This document shows, in pieces, positions 8,327 through 16,326 of a DNA stretch of 37,126 nucleotides. The stretch spans positions 1 through 37,126 of the forward strand of contig CANKWR010000014.1 in assembly GCA_947487525.1 (NCBI GenBank), in the 5' to 3' direction. Position 1 is the stretch's first letter, and each line of letters starts with the position of its first letter. This DNA is from Bacteroidota bacterium. GTDB taxonomy: Bacteria > Bacteroidota > Bacteroidia > Chitinophagales > Chitinophagaceae. The notes under the pieces were generated by a model. The model was not told the DNA's origin. It was given only the letters and a program-made list of their open reading frames with translations, and made no database searches. A program made the translations under genes and the position numbers.

Positions 8327-8857
8327 TTACCGCACAAACTCCCATAATACAATGGCCGCTGCCACTGAAATGTTTAAAGAGTGTTTCATCCCCCATTGCG
8401 GAATTTCAATGACCCCATCACATTGCGCAATCACCTCCTGATCCACCCCATCTACTTCATTGCCAAATATAAATGCCATGGGATGCGCACTTGCCTCCGG
8501 ATGTATTTGCTTAAATTGTTCTAAACTTATACTCCCCTCCGTTTGCTCAATGGCATACACTTTATACCCTTTCTCCTTTAAGGCCTTTACCGCATCCACC
8601 GTGTTTTCGTAAAACACCCAATCCACCGTTTCGGTGGAACCCAAGGCCGTTTTTTGAATATCTCTATGGGGCGGTTGTGGGGTAAATCCGCACAAACAAA
8701 TGCCATCAATTAAAAAGCCATCCGAGGTCCTAAATACACTTCCTACATTGTGCATGCTCCGAATATTATCCATTACCACCACAATGGGCTTTTTATTGGC
8801 CATCTTAAAGTCGGCTACCGACTTTCTCCCCAGCTCGTCCATGGATAGTTTGCGCAT
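8327..8857 (-). CDS. SpoU/TrmH-family RNA 2'-O-methyltransferase
   Basis: From the ATG at 8857 the protein has 176 residues; a longer reading frame begins at a TTG at 8863 but the ATG is preferred. The SPOUT motifs are complete: NIRSMHNVGSVFRTSD (motif 1), IFGNEVDGV (motif 2) and IEIPQWGMKHSLNISVAAAI (motif 3), which form the knotted S-adenosylmethionine site. The enzyme methylates a ribose in tRNA or rRNA; which nucleotide is unknown. It lacks an N-terminal substrate-binding extension, so it is a minimal TrmH/TrmL-type protein. It is divergent from mutS, with 51 bp between the start codons. Confidence 0.92.
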   Translation of the reverse strand: MRKLSMDELGRKSVADFKMANKKPIVVVMDNIRSMHNVGSVFRTSDGFLIDGICLCGFTPQPPHRDIQKTALGSTETVDWVFYENTVDAVKALKEKGYKVYAIEQTEGSISLEQFKQIHPEASAHPMAFIFGNEVDGVDQEVIAQCDGVIEIPQWGMKHSLNISVAAAIVLWEFVR

Positions 8858-8860
8858 ATG

Positions 8861-8868
8861 CAAAAGTA
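8861..8868 (-). promoter_or_regulatory. -7 element in front of the SpoU methyltransferase gene
   Basis: The minus strand reads TACTTTTG, a match to TAnnTTTG, ending only 3 bp before the ATG at 8857. If used, the transcript would be leaderless or nearly so. No clear -33 TTTG is visible. Confidence 0.4.
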
Positions 8869-8895
8869 CGCTTTTCGAATATTAAAAAATTTATG

Positions 8896-8903
8896 TAGGT
8901 TTG
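8896..8903 (+). promoter_or_regulatory. -7 element in front of mutS
   Basis: TAGGTTTG matches TAnnTTTG and ends 5 bp before the ATG at 8909. A TTTT at 8872-8875 lies 20 bp upstream at the -33 position. It implies a nearly leaderless mutS transcript. Confidence 0.4.
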
Positions 8904-8908
8904 TTGGT

Positions 8909-11503
8909 ATGGCAAAATCTAGTGCAGAAACTCCGCTAATGCAGCAACATAGCGCTATTAAACAAAAATACCCCGATGCTATTTTGTTGTTTAGAGTGGG
9001 TGATTTTTATGAAACTTTCGGCGAGGATGCGGTTATCGCTTCCAAGGTGTTGGGCATTACCCTAACCAAAAGGAACAATGGATCGGCTTCCTCCAGTGAA
9101 TTGGCAGGTTTTCCGCATCATTCTTTGGATACCTATTTACACAAATTAGTTAAAGCAGGATACCGTGTTGCCGTTTGTGACCAATTGGAAGATCCTAAAT
9201 CGGCGAAAGGGATTGTGAAGCGTGGGGTCACCGATATGCTTACCCCTGGTATTGCGACCAATGATAAATTATTAGAGCACAAGCACAATAATTTCTTAGC
9301 GGCTGTTTTTGTAGAAAAAGAACAAGGGGGTGTTGCCTTTTTAGATATTACAACTGGCGAATTTTTAATTGCTGAAGGCAGTACCGAATACATTGATAAA
9401 TTATTACAGAGCTTACAGCCTGCTGAAATTTTATATCCTAAAAATGATCAGGCACATTTTAAAGAAACCTTTGGCAATGGATTTTATACCTATGGTTTAG
9501 ATGCTTGGATTTTTGATGAAGCTTTTGCAACAGAATTATTGTTCAAACAATTTCAAACTAGTTCCTTAAAAGGTTTTGGCATTGAAGGTTTAACTAAGGG
9601 CATAATTAGTGCAGGAGCCATTTTGCATTATTTAAAAGAGACGGAACATCCGCATCTTTCGCATATTCATAAAATTGGCCGCATCGATCGCGACGAAATT
9701 TTATGGATGGATAAATTTACCATTCGCAATTTAGAACTCATTGGCAATGGTGCCGACCGTAAGGGATTATTGGAAGTAATGGATGCCACCAAAAGCCCTA
9801 TGGGTGCCCGTTTATTAAAACGTTGGTTGATTTTCCCTTTGCAGAATATAACACAAATCAATAACCGTTTGGACGCCGTGGAAGCATTGCTTCAAAACGA
9901 GGAAGCCACGCACCTAACAAGCGACTATATTGAATCCTGTGGCGACTTGGAAAGATTGTCCAGTAAATTATCTACTCGAAAATTACAGCCTCGTGAATTT
10001 ATGCAGTTGGCCAAATCATTGGAAGCCATTGAATTGATTAAACAGCAACTTAATGTTTATACCAACCCTTACTTACAGCATATTAATGACGAATTGAATA
10101 TTTGTAGTGCCTCAAAAAATACAATTCTAGCCACCTTAATTGAACAACCTCCTGCTACTGCAGTGAAAGGGGGTTTTATTAAAGAAGGTGTTTCCAGCGA
10201 GCTGGATGAATTACGTACTATTTCGAGTGGTGGTAAAGAATATTTAACACAGTTACAAAATAAGGAAGCCGAAATTACTGGTATTAGCTCCTTAAAAATT
10301 GGGTACAATAATGTGTATGGTTATTATTTAGAAGTAACCCATGCACATAAGGACAAAGTACCTGCTGAATGGATACGTAAGCAAACCTTAACTACTGCTG
10401 AGCGTTATATTACCCCAGATTTAAAAGTATACGAGGAAAAAATATTAGGAGCTGAAGATAAAATATTGACCCTTGAAACCAAACTATACCAGGGCTTAAT
10501 GGATGAAGTGTTAAAGGAAATGAATTTGCTTCAAAACAATGGCCAGTGGATTGGCGTATTAGATTGTTTAATTTGTTTTGCAAGTATTGCCAAAGCGCTA
10601 AAATATTGCAAGCCCACCATTTCCGAAAATACGGTCTTACATATTGAAGCGGGCCGTCATCCGGTGATAGAACAAAACTTAGCCATTGATCAAAGCTATA
10701 TCCCAAATGATGTTTTCTTAGATCCGAGTGCACAACAAATTATTATTTTAACCGGACCCAACATGAGTGGTAAGAGTGCTGTGTTAAGACAAACCGCCTT
10801 AATTACGTTAATGGCGCATATGGGCTCCTACGTGCCTGCTACGGCGGCTTCCATACCATTAACGGATAAAATTTTTACCCGTGTAGGTGCCAATGATAAT
10901 TTGAGTGCAGGAGAAAGTACCTTTATGGTGGAGATGATTGAGACTGCGAGTATCTTAAATAATATTAGCCCGAGAAGTTTAATATTGTTAGATGAAATTG
11001 GAAGAGGTACTTCCACCTATGATGGTATTTCTATTGCGTGGAGTATTGTGGAATATTTATACCAATCTCCTGCAAAGCCTAAAACTTTATTTGCTACGCA
11101 CTATCATGAACTAAACGATTTAGAAGCGCAACTTCCCACGGTACATAACTATCATGTAAGTCATAAGGAAGTAGGCAATAAAATTATTTTCTTGCGTAAA
11201 CTTACCAAGGGTGGAAGTACCCATAGCTTTGGAATACATGTAGCAAAAATGGCGGGCATGCCAAATGTGTTAGTGAGTAGAGCAAACGCTATATTGCAAG
11301 AGATGGAATTAAAAAACGCAGGCAATACCAATAATACCCCTAGCGCTGCAGCTGCCAATGATCAATTTCAGTTATCGATATTTGATGCACATACCGAAAC
11401 CTTTGAATCTATCCGCAAGGAATTGAGTGAGATTGATATTAACAATTTAACGCCAGTGGAATCCTTAATGAAACTGCAAGCCATAAAGCAAAAACTGAAC
11501 TAA
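8909..11503 (+). CDS. mutS: DNA mismatch repair protein MutS
   Basis: The protein has 864 residues from the ATG at 8909 (MAKSSAETPLMQQHS). An in-frame ATG at 8858 exists, but the 17 extra residues do not look like MutS and would cover the promoter region. Domain I carries the mismatch-wedging motif FRVGDFYETFGEDA. The ATPase domain has Walker A GPNMSGKS at about 615-622, Walker B LILLDEIGRGTSTYDG at about 692-707 and the FATHYHEL motif. MutS recognises mispaired bases and starts repair with MutL. The stop overlaps the end of convergent dapA by 3 bp, and there is no room for a terminator between them. Confidence 0.97.
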   Translation: MAKSSAETPLMQQHSAIKQKYPDAILLFRVGDFYETFGEDAVIASKVLGITLTKRNNGSASSSELAGFPHHSLDTYLHKLVKAGYRVAVCDQLEDPKSAKGIVKRGVTDMLTPGIATNDKLLEHKHNNFLAAVFVEKEQGGVAFLDITTGEFLIAEGSTEYIDKLLQSLQPAEILYPKNDQAHFKETFGNGFYTYGLDAWIFDEAFATELLFKQFQTSSLKGFGIEGLTKGIISAGAILHYLKETEHPHLSHIHKIGRIDRDEILWMDKFTIRNLELIGNGADRKGLLEVMDATKSPMGARLLKRWLIFPLQNITQINNRLDAVEALLQNEEATHLTSDYIESCGDLERLSSKLSTRKLQPREFMQLAKSLEAIELIKQQLNVYTNPYLQHINDELNICSASKNTILATLIEQPPATAVKGGFIKEGVSSELDELRTISSGGKEYLTQLQNKEAEITGISSLKIGYNNVYGYYLEVTHAHKDKVPAEWIRKQTLTTAERYITPDLKVYEEKILGAEDKILTLETKLYQGLMDEVLKEMNLLQNNGQWIGVLDCLICFASIAKALKYCKPTISENTVLHIEAGRHPVIEQNLAIDQSYIPNDVFLDPSAQQIIILTGPNMSGKSAVLRQTALITLMAHMGSYVPATAASIPLTDKIFTRVGANDNLSAGESTFMVEMIETASILNNISPRSLILLDEIGRGTSTYDGISIAWSIVEYLYQSPAKPKTLFATHYHELNDLEAQLPTVHNYHVSHKEVGNKIIFLRKLTKGGSTHSFGIHVAKMAGMPNVLVSRANAILQEMELKNAGNTNNTPSAAAANDQFQLSIFDAHTETFESIRKELSEIDINNLTPVESLMKLQAIKQKLN

Positions 11504-12384
11504 GCAAAATACCTTTGCATGTAGTTGTGAATTCTTTGTTGAAGTCCAGCGCTTACAGGCACCAAGGGTAAGCGTAATTCATTTTCAATTACCCCTTGCT
11601 CAAATAAGAAAGCCTTAATGCCCGAAGGATTATTTTCTTCATACATATAGGTATACCCTTCTATCATTAAATCATTTAAACGCTTGGCCATACTAAAATC
11701 ACCTGCCATACAGTAATTAATCATATCACTAAATGGCTTAGGGAATGCATTGGCAGCAACACTAATCACCCCATCCATACCACATGCTATTTGCGCTATC
11801 ACCATTTCATCGTCGCCGCTTACTACCAAGAAATCACTTGGGCGGTCTTTTAAAATATCAATGGTTTGTGCTAGTTCGGGACTCGCTTCTTTAATACCCG
11901 CAATATTGGGATGCGCCGATAAACGAATAGTAGTAGCCGCGGTCATATTGCGCCCTGTCCTACCCGGCACATTGTACAATAAAATGGGTTTTGGCGCCGC
12001 ATCAGCTAATGCCATATAATGTTGGTACAAACCTTCTTGAGATGGTTTATTATAGTAAGGTGTTACACTTAAAATAGCCACCACTTTTGTTAAATCAAAT
12101 TTCTTAAAATCGGCCATCACCTTAGCCGTATTGTTTCCACCAATACCCACTACAATAGGCACTCGACCATTTACTTTATTCACCGTGCAATTAAACACCG
12201 CTAATTTTTCATCATCGGACAATACCACTGATTCCCCCGTAGTGCCAAGGGTTACCAAATAATTAACACCCGCAGCAATTTGAATATCAATTAAACTTTC
12301 AAGTGCAGCGAAGTCAATTGTTTTATCTTTTTTAAATGGGGTAACCAATGCTACACCAGTTCCTTGTAGGGTTTGTCTTAACAT
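11500..12384 (-). CDS. dapA: 4-hydroxy-tetrahydrodipicolinate synthase
   Basis: The 294-residue TIM-barrel lyase condenses pyruvate with aspartate semialdehyde, the first step of the diaminopimelate/lysine branch. The motifs are TLGTTGES at about 45-52, YNVPGRTGRN with the catalytic Tyr, and IAGIKEAS with the Schiff-base Lys near residue 167. The length is typical. It follows accA at 32 bp on the same strand and so is probably co-transcribed with it; the 3' ends of dapA and mutS overlap. Confidence 0.97.
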   Translation of the reverse strand: MLRQTLQGTGVALVTPFKKDKTIDFAALESLIDIQIAAGVNYLVTLGTTGESVVLSDDEKLAVFNCTVNKVNGRVPIVVGIGGNNTAKVMADFKKFDLTKVVAILSVTPYYNKPSQEGLYQHYMALADAAPKPILLYNVPGRTGRNMTAATTIRLSAHPNIAGIKEASPELAQTIDILKDRPSDFLVVSGDDEMVIAQIACGMDGVISVAANAFPKPFSDMINYCMAGDFSMAKRLNDLMIEGYTYMYEENNPSGIKAFLFEQGVIENELRLPLVPVSAGLQQRIHNYMQRYFA

Positions 12385-12416
12385 GATGGGATGATTGTAA
12401 TTATTTTTTCCTTGGA

Positions 12417-13391
12417 TTAGGCTTCCTCCCAGAATCCCATTTTCGAATATTTCTCAATTCTATTTTCAACACGCTTAGCAGGGGCAATATCTTTTACCTC
12501 TTTTAAGGCACCAATAATTTTTTCTTTTAAAATGGCAGCCGCTTCGGTATAACTCCAATGTGCCCCTCCAAATGGTTCAGGTACAATTTCGTCAATCAAT
12601 CCAAAGCCCTTCATATCGTTCGCCGTTAACTTTAATTGTTCCGCCGCTAATTCCTTTTTATCCCAGCTTCTCCATAAAATAGAGCTACAGCTTTCAGGAG
12701 AAATAACCGTGTACCAGGTATTTTCCATCATCAACGTTTTGTCGCCCACCCCTATTCCCAAGGCACCTCCACTCGCTCCTTCCCCTATAATACAAATGAT
12801 AATAGGCACTTGTAAACGGATCATCTCATAAATATTACGCGCAATGGCCTCTCCTTGGCCTCTTTCCTCAGCTTCTAAGCCTGGAAATGCCCCTGGAGTA
12901 TCTATTAAACAAACCACCGGTTTATTGAATTTTTCGGCCAATTTCATCAATCTAAGGGCTTTTCGGTACCCTTCCGGGTTCGCCATACCAAAATTTCTCA
13001 TTTGGCGGGCCTTGGTATTGCTCCCTTTTTGCTGCCCAATCATCATTACGGTTTGGCCATCTAGCTCGGTAAAACCGCCCACCATGGCTTTGTCGTCCTT
13101 CACATTTCGGTCCCCGTGTAACTCCACAAATTTATCACACATGAGCTGGATATATTTTAAAGTATAAGGGCGATCAGGATGACGGCTTAATTGCACACGT
13201 TGCCACGGAGACAGCGTCTCCGTAAGGGCTTTGCGCTTATCCAGTATGGATTGCTCCAGCTGTTTGATAGTAGCAGTCAAATCAATTTTCGGGTTCTTTT
13301 CCGCTAGTTTCTTAGTGGCATCAATTTGCTCATACAGCTCTTTGATGGGCTGTTCAAATTCCAAGAATTGTCTATTTGGGTATTCGGGCAT
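12417..13391 (-). CDS. accA: acetyl-CoA carboxylase carboxyltransferase subunit alpha
   Basis: The 324-residue protein has the usual AccA length and sequence. The N-terminal helical part contains [13 protein letters not shown], followed by the crotonase-like carboxyltransferase fold with [53 protein letters not shown] and [18 protein letters not shown]. With AccD it transfers carboxyl from biotin to acetyl-CoA to make malonyl-CoA for fatty acid synthesis. The start lies about 50 bp from the divergent tRNA-Asp promoter, so the two promoters are close or overlapping. Confidence 0.98.
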   Translation of the reverse strand: MPEYPNRQFLEFEQPIKELYEQIDATKKLAEKNPKIDLTATIKQLEQSILDKRKALTETLSPWQRVQLSRHPDRPYTLKYIQLMCDKFVELHGDRNVKDDKAMVGGFTELDGQTVMMIGQQKGSNTKARQMRNFGMANPEGYRKALRLMKLAEKFNKPVVCLIDTPGAFPGLEAEERGQGEAIARNIYEMIRLQVPIIICIIGEGASGGALGIGVGDKTLMMENTWYTVISPESCSSILWRSWDKKELAAEQLKLTANDMKGFGLIDEIVPEPFGGAHWSYTEAAAILKEKIIGALKEVKDIAPAKRVENRIEKYSKMGFWEEA

Positions 13392-13439
13392 AATCTTAGT
13401 TTGGACTGTAAAAATAATACAACCTTTTTTAATAAAAGA

Positions 13440-13472
13440 TTTGTTTAAAAAACTTCTTTCCCCTTATCTTTG
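13440..13472 (+). promoter_or_regulatory. promoter of tRNA-Asp
   Basis: TTTG at 13440-13443 and TATCTTTG at 13465-13472 are separated by 21 bp, a good match to the Bacteroidota consensus. The tRNA begins 35 bp after the -7 element, leaving a short 5' leader. The bases TATCTTTGCAACCC are identical to those in front of infA. Confidence 0.75.
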
Positions 13473-13507
13473 CAACCCGGAAACGGAAATCGTCTCTGGA
13501 AGTTCTT

Positions 13508-13581
13508 GGATCGGTAGTTCAGTTGGTTAGAATGCCGCCCTGTCACGGCGGAGGTCGCGGGTTCGAGTCCCGTCCGGTCCG
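13508..13581 (+). tRNA. tRNA-Asp (anticodon GTC)
   Basis: The 74 bases fold as a standard cloverleaf: acceptor stem GGATCGG with CCGGTCC (one T-G pair), D arm with AGTTCAGTTGGTTAGAA, anticodon stem CCGCC/GGCGG around the loop CTGTCAC (anticodon GTC), and T arm GCGGGTTCGAGTCCCGT. The discriminator is G at 13581. The 3' CCA is not encoded. The gene has its own promoter and a terminator and marks the left edge of the AT-rich accessory region. Confidence 0.98.
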
Positions 13582-13582
13582 C

Positions 13583-13615
13583 AAAAGCCCCTACTTTTAA
13601 GCTAGGGGCTTTTTT
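13583..13615 (+). terminator. terminator of tRNA-Asp
   Basis: The 11-base arms AAAAGCCCCTA (13583-13593) and TAGGGGCTTTT (13603-13613) enclose a 9-base loop and end in a T run. The hairpin begins one base after the tRNA discriminator and CA. Confidence 0.92.
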
Positions 13616-13725
13616 GTGGGGTATAGTGATATTATATTTCAATAAAATAAGTATTTAATATAATTTTATGTTAATGTGTTAAATTAATATTTAATTATTA
13701 TATATATTCATGAAAATAAATTTAA

Positions 13726-14430
13726 ATGGTATATCTAGGGGACTGCAAATATGTTTGTATTAATGATGATTTGATCGAATTGATTGAAAAAAATAAAAAA
13801 TTAGTAAAAAAAATTAGATGGTATCTAGTAATTATTTCAGTTTCAATTGCAATTTATCTATATAAAATAAAAGTATTTGAAAATATAGATTTCGCTAAGG
13901 ATACATTTGAAGTCGGTGAATTTGATTTATATTTATGTACATTTTTATCAGCATCTATTTGGGTATGGATTACAAGTTTTGACTTTTTATTAAATGACCA
14001 TATATCAAAAAATAAAAAATTTATATTCGGTTTTGATGATAAATATTACTTACTACCAAATAAATTATATTCTGATGAAAAGCGTCCAGAAAATTTAAGT
14101 AAAATATATCATTATCTATATCTATTTGGAGAATTTATTGTTTTAAGGATATCACAATATTTAATTCTATATTTTTCCTTTACAATCATTTTTCACATAC
14201 TTCATTATAACGTTTTTGATTTGAATATAAATAAAAGAGCTGATTTTCTTTTTAACACAAGCTTAAATTCAGATATAATAATATCTTTCTTGGCATGCGG
14301 TGTAATTATTGAATTTCTATATTTATTAAAAAGAAACAGATACGTAAATTATTTAAATGAAATCAAAGAAATTGATAAATTGAATTTTGAGGCAAGAAGA
14401 AGAGAAAATGAAGAAAATCTATTGAAATAA
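13726..14430 (+). CDS. membrane protein of unknown function
   Basis: The 234-residue protein has four hydrophobic segments (roughly residues 29-46, 68-86, 135-160 and 182-200) and a charged C-terminal tail with a run KLNFEARRRENEENLLK. Codon use is extremely AT-rich, with many Asn, Lys, Ile and Tyr, unlike the housekeeping genes on the left. I do not recognise a family. It is the first gene after tRNA-Asp and stands alone; the next gene is convergent, 30 bp away. Confidence 0.6.
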   Translation: MVYLGDCKYVCINDDLIELIEKNKKLVKKIRWYLVIISVSIAIYLYKIKVFENIDFAKDTFEVGEFDLYLCTFLSASIWVWITSFDFLLNDHISKNKKFIFGFDDKYYLLPNKLYSDEKRPENLSKIYHYLYLFGEFIVLRISQYLILYFSFTIIFHILHYNVFDLNINKRADFLFNTSLNSDIIISFLACGVIIEFLYLLKRNRYVNYLNEIKEIDKLNFEARRRENEENLLK

Positions 14431-14460
14431 AATTACCTAACCTTTTTTATCTATCCATTT

Positions 14461-14928
14461 TCAGAACCCTTCAGAAGTTGCAATCTTTCTTATGTTATTG
14501 TCAACTATCCAAATGTTATTATCTATGTATACAGCAGTGATATTTCCCTTGTAAGTAGACCCATAATAACCTATAAATGTCATACCTTTTACAGATTTAT
14601 ATCCATACTTATTTACTAAACCAAGATGTAATGTGTTAGAATAATCAGTTGAGATATCATAAAGCTTGTTTTTATAAAAGGAAAGTAATAAATCGGTTAG
14701 GACTGTTCCATTACTTAATTCCAATCTTTTGTAATAAATGTCAATCTTATTTCCTTTTTTTTCTTCTAGTGTATGATTTGAATATTTTTCAATTACTTTT
14801 TCATAAGTCATTCCTATTTCAATATCAACTAACTTATTAACTGTAATCGTTTTGCTTTGGGCAATAGTTTGTGAGTTAAGTAAGATGATATTTAATAAAA
14901 TTAGATAGAATTTAATAGGGTTTTTCAT
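14461..14928 (-). CDS. small exported protein, possibly BamE/SmpA-like fold
   Basis: The 155-residue protein has a Sec signal peptide ending near TIAQ at about residue 24. The mature part starts with a VDIEIGMTYEKVIEKYS segment; an IGMTxxEVxxxxG-type turn followed by beta strands is what one sees in BamE/SmpA- or BLIP-like small periplasmic domains, but this is only a resemblance. It has strongly AT-rich codons. It lies 28 bp downstream of the DUF1566 gene on the same strand and may be co-transcribed with it. Confidence 0.6.
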   Translation of the reverse strand: MKNPIKFYLILLNIILLNSQTIAQSKTITVNKLVDIEIGMTYEKVIEKYSNHTLEEKKGNKIDIYYKRLELSNGTVLTDLLLSFYKNKLYDISTDYSNTLHLGLVNKYGYKSVKGMTFIGYYGSTYKGNITAVYIDNNIWIVDNNIRKIATSEGF

Positions 14929-14955
14929 TGCTGATTTTATTAATTGTGCAAAAAA

Positions 14956-15374
14956 TTAAAATGATCTTATGGCACGAACATAGTAAGGGTCGTTCTTAAT
15001 GTAGTCATGCTGAAAGCCATTGACGAAATACTGGGCACACGCGAAGCTGTCGTGCTCCGTAGAACTCCAATAGCTGACCTCCGCAAAACCTCCAATTTTA
15101 TCCTGATTTTTAAATAAAAATTCAATTCATCTACATTAGGTAATCTCCAATAATTACCTAATGCTTCACAAGCTTTTTTAGCATCTTGCCAATTCATCAT
15201 ACTTGGGAAATCATATTGTGCCACAAAAAAATCGCCAATTTTAATAGGCTTACCAATTGAAGAAAAATCTTTTTTCTTTTTTTCTTCCATGGCAATTATA
15301 CCTTTTTCTATTCTTTCTTCTATTGTTTCTATTGAAAATATCTTTTTTATACCTATTGTAAAAAACTTTTTCAT
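14956..15374 (-). pseudogene. DUF1566/C-type-lectin-fold protein, frameshifted; likely target of a diversity-generating retroelement
   Basis: The start frame (ATG at 15374) gives 89 or so family-like residues, including IGDFFVAQYDFPSMMNWQDA, KKACEALGNYWRLPNVDELN, which is the usual DUF1566 (Lcl) core. The frame then runs into a nonsense tail ending at 14967. Read one base back from the A run at 15107-15111, the sequence continues as FKNQDKIGGFAEVSYWSSTE, then a variable stretch, then PYYVRAIRSF and a TAA at 14958-14956, a perfect family C-terminus. The whole protein would have about 139 residues and lacks a signal peptide. The last part is far richer in G and C than the rest of the gene and shows DGR-type codon pattern (see the variable region entry). 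The frameshift sits on T TTA AAA, a canonical -1 slippage heptamer, so programmed slippage, a real mutation or a sequencing error are all possible. Confidence 0.8.
14959..15095 (-). other. putative DGR variable region (VR)
   Basis: On the minus strand the segment from GGT TTT GCG to the last Phe codon is abruptly GC-richer than its surroundings. Between the constant SYWSSTE and VRAIRSF, 25 codons read H D S F A C A Q Y F V N G F Q H D Y I K N D P Y Y. Of these, 21 end in C or T, and the other four (GCG, CAG, CAG, AAG) end in G; none ends in A. This is the pattern left when AAC/AAT codons of a template repeat are changed at their first two bases by adenine mutagenesis. No template repeat or reverse transcriptase is in the window. 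Confidence 0.6.
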
Positions 15375-15637
15375 TGCTAATTTAATTAACTTTAATATAA
15401 TATTAATTTACTATACAATAATAAAGATTCAACTATGCTTGAACAAAATCAAATTATTGATTAACAATTAATTACATTAAAATATCAAGACCCTTCCACA
15501 ACATTAGTTGCAAAAGCACTTAGCTTCAATGAATTACGATTTTTTTGTGCCTTGTAAACTTAAATTAGCTAATATAATTATCCTTATGTATTAATGAAGA
15601 TTAATATTCGTTATATTTAAAATACAAATTCTGCAAT

Positions 15638-16294
15638 ATGAACAAAATAAAAAGCATTCTTTTATTATTTCTCTTTTTACATTTTTTTGAACTAGCTCAT
15701 ACCCAAATTAATGAAATTGTAACATCTACTATTAACACTAGAGTATTTTATGCAGGCCTTGATAATACTTTGAGCGTATACCCTAGTGATGTTAGTATTC
15801 AAATTTTAGAAGGTGATGGAACTATATCAAAAATTGATAAAGGCAAGTACAATTTAAATTTTTCAACAGCTGGACAATGTAAATTGAAAGTTACTTCTAA
15901 ATATCAAACAGTTAACTTATATATACCAGTAAGAAATGTTCCATACCCAAAAATTCTTTTTTGCGGTTCAAGTTATGGAGATAAAAAAAGAGAGCAATTT
16001 ACCCAAACTGACTCACTAGAAATAAGTATGGATAGATTCCACTTTGAAGGAATGAGCTATAGCATCAAAAAATTCAGTGTATCAATTGGGAAAAACAATA
16101 TTACTACTGAAGACAATAAAAGCAAAGTCTTAAATTTTGAAAATAACGGCCCAAAGTTTTCATTAAATCTTAAAAATGAATTAATGAAACTAGAACCAAA
16201 TGATAAACTACTATTTTATGATATTGAATTAAGTTCAGGTCAAAATAATAAATCAATGATAGTAAATACTGCTATGTCATTTATTATAGAATAA
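15638..16294 (+). CDS. exported protein resembling the GldM C-terminal domains (copy 1)
   Basis: The 218-residue protein has a Sec signal peptide (hydrophobic residues 6-22, cleavage near AHTQ). Mature residues from about 35 follow the pattern of the two last periplasmic domains of GldM: a VFYAGLDNTLSV strand (GldM has VLYIGVDNPxxI at this place), then GDGTISKIDKGKYNLNF, a short linker VRNVPYPKILFCG, and the second domain with FHFEGMSYSIKKFSVSIG. The N-terminal transmembrane helix and the first domains of true GldM are absent, so this is a stand-alone two-domain form. It is followed at 32 bp by a similar gene. The role is unknown; protein-protein contact in the periplasm or at the surface is a guess. 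Confidence 0.65.
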   Translation: MNKIKSILLLFLFLHFFELAHTQINEIVTSTINTRVFYAGLDNTLSVYPSDVSIQILEGDGTISKIDKGKYNLNFSTAGQCKLKVTSKYQTVNLYIPVRNVPYPKILFCGSSYGDKKREQFTQTDSLEISMDRFHFEGMSYSIKKFSVSIGKNNITTEDNKSKVLNFENNGPKFSLNLKNELMKLEPNDKLLFYDIELSSGQNNKSMIVNTAMSFIIE

Positions 16295-16326
16295 TATTTA
16301 ATGACTTTCAAAATAAAAAAATAATT

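Noticed and set aside
8858..8908. N-terminal extension of MutS by 17 residues
   Set aside because: The extension does not resemble MutS, and the ATG at 8909 fits the family start MAKxxxETPLMQQ; the segment holds the divergent promoters.
13445..13642. 65-codon minus-strand frame containing TGLEPATSAVTGRHSNQLNY
   Set aside because: It is the well-known spurious translation of the antisense strand of tRNA-Asp and covers the tRNA, its promoter and its terminator.
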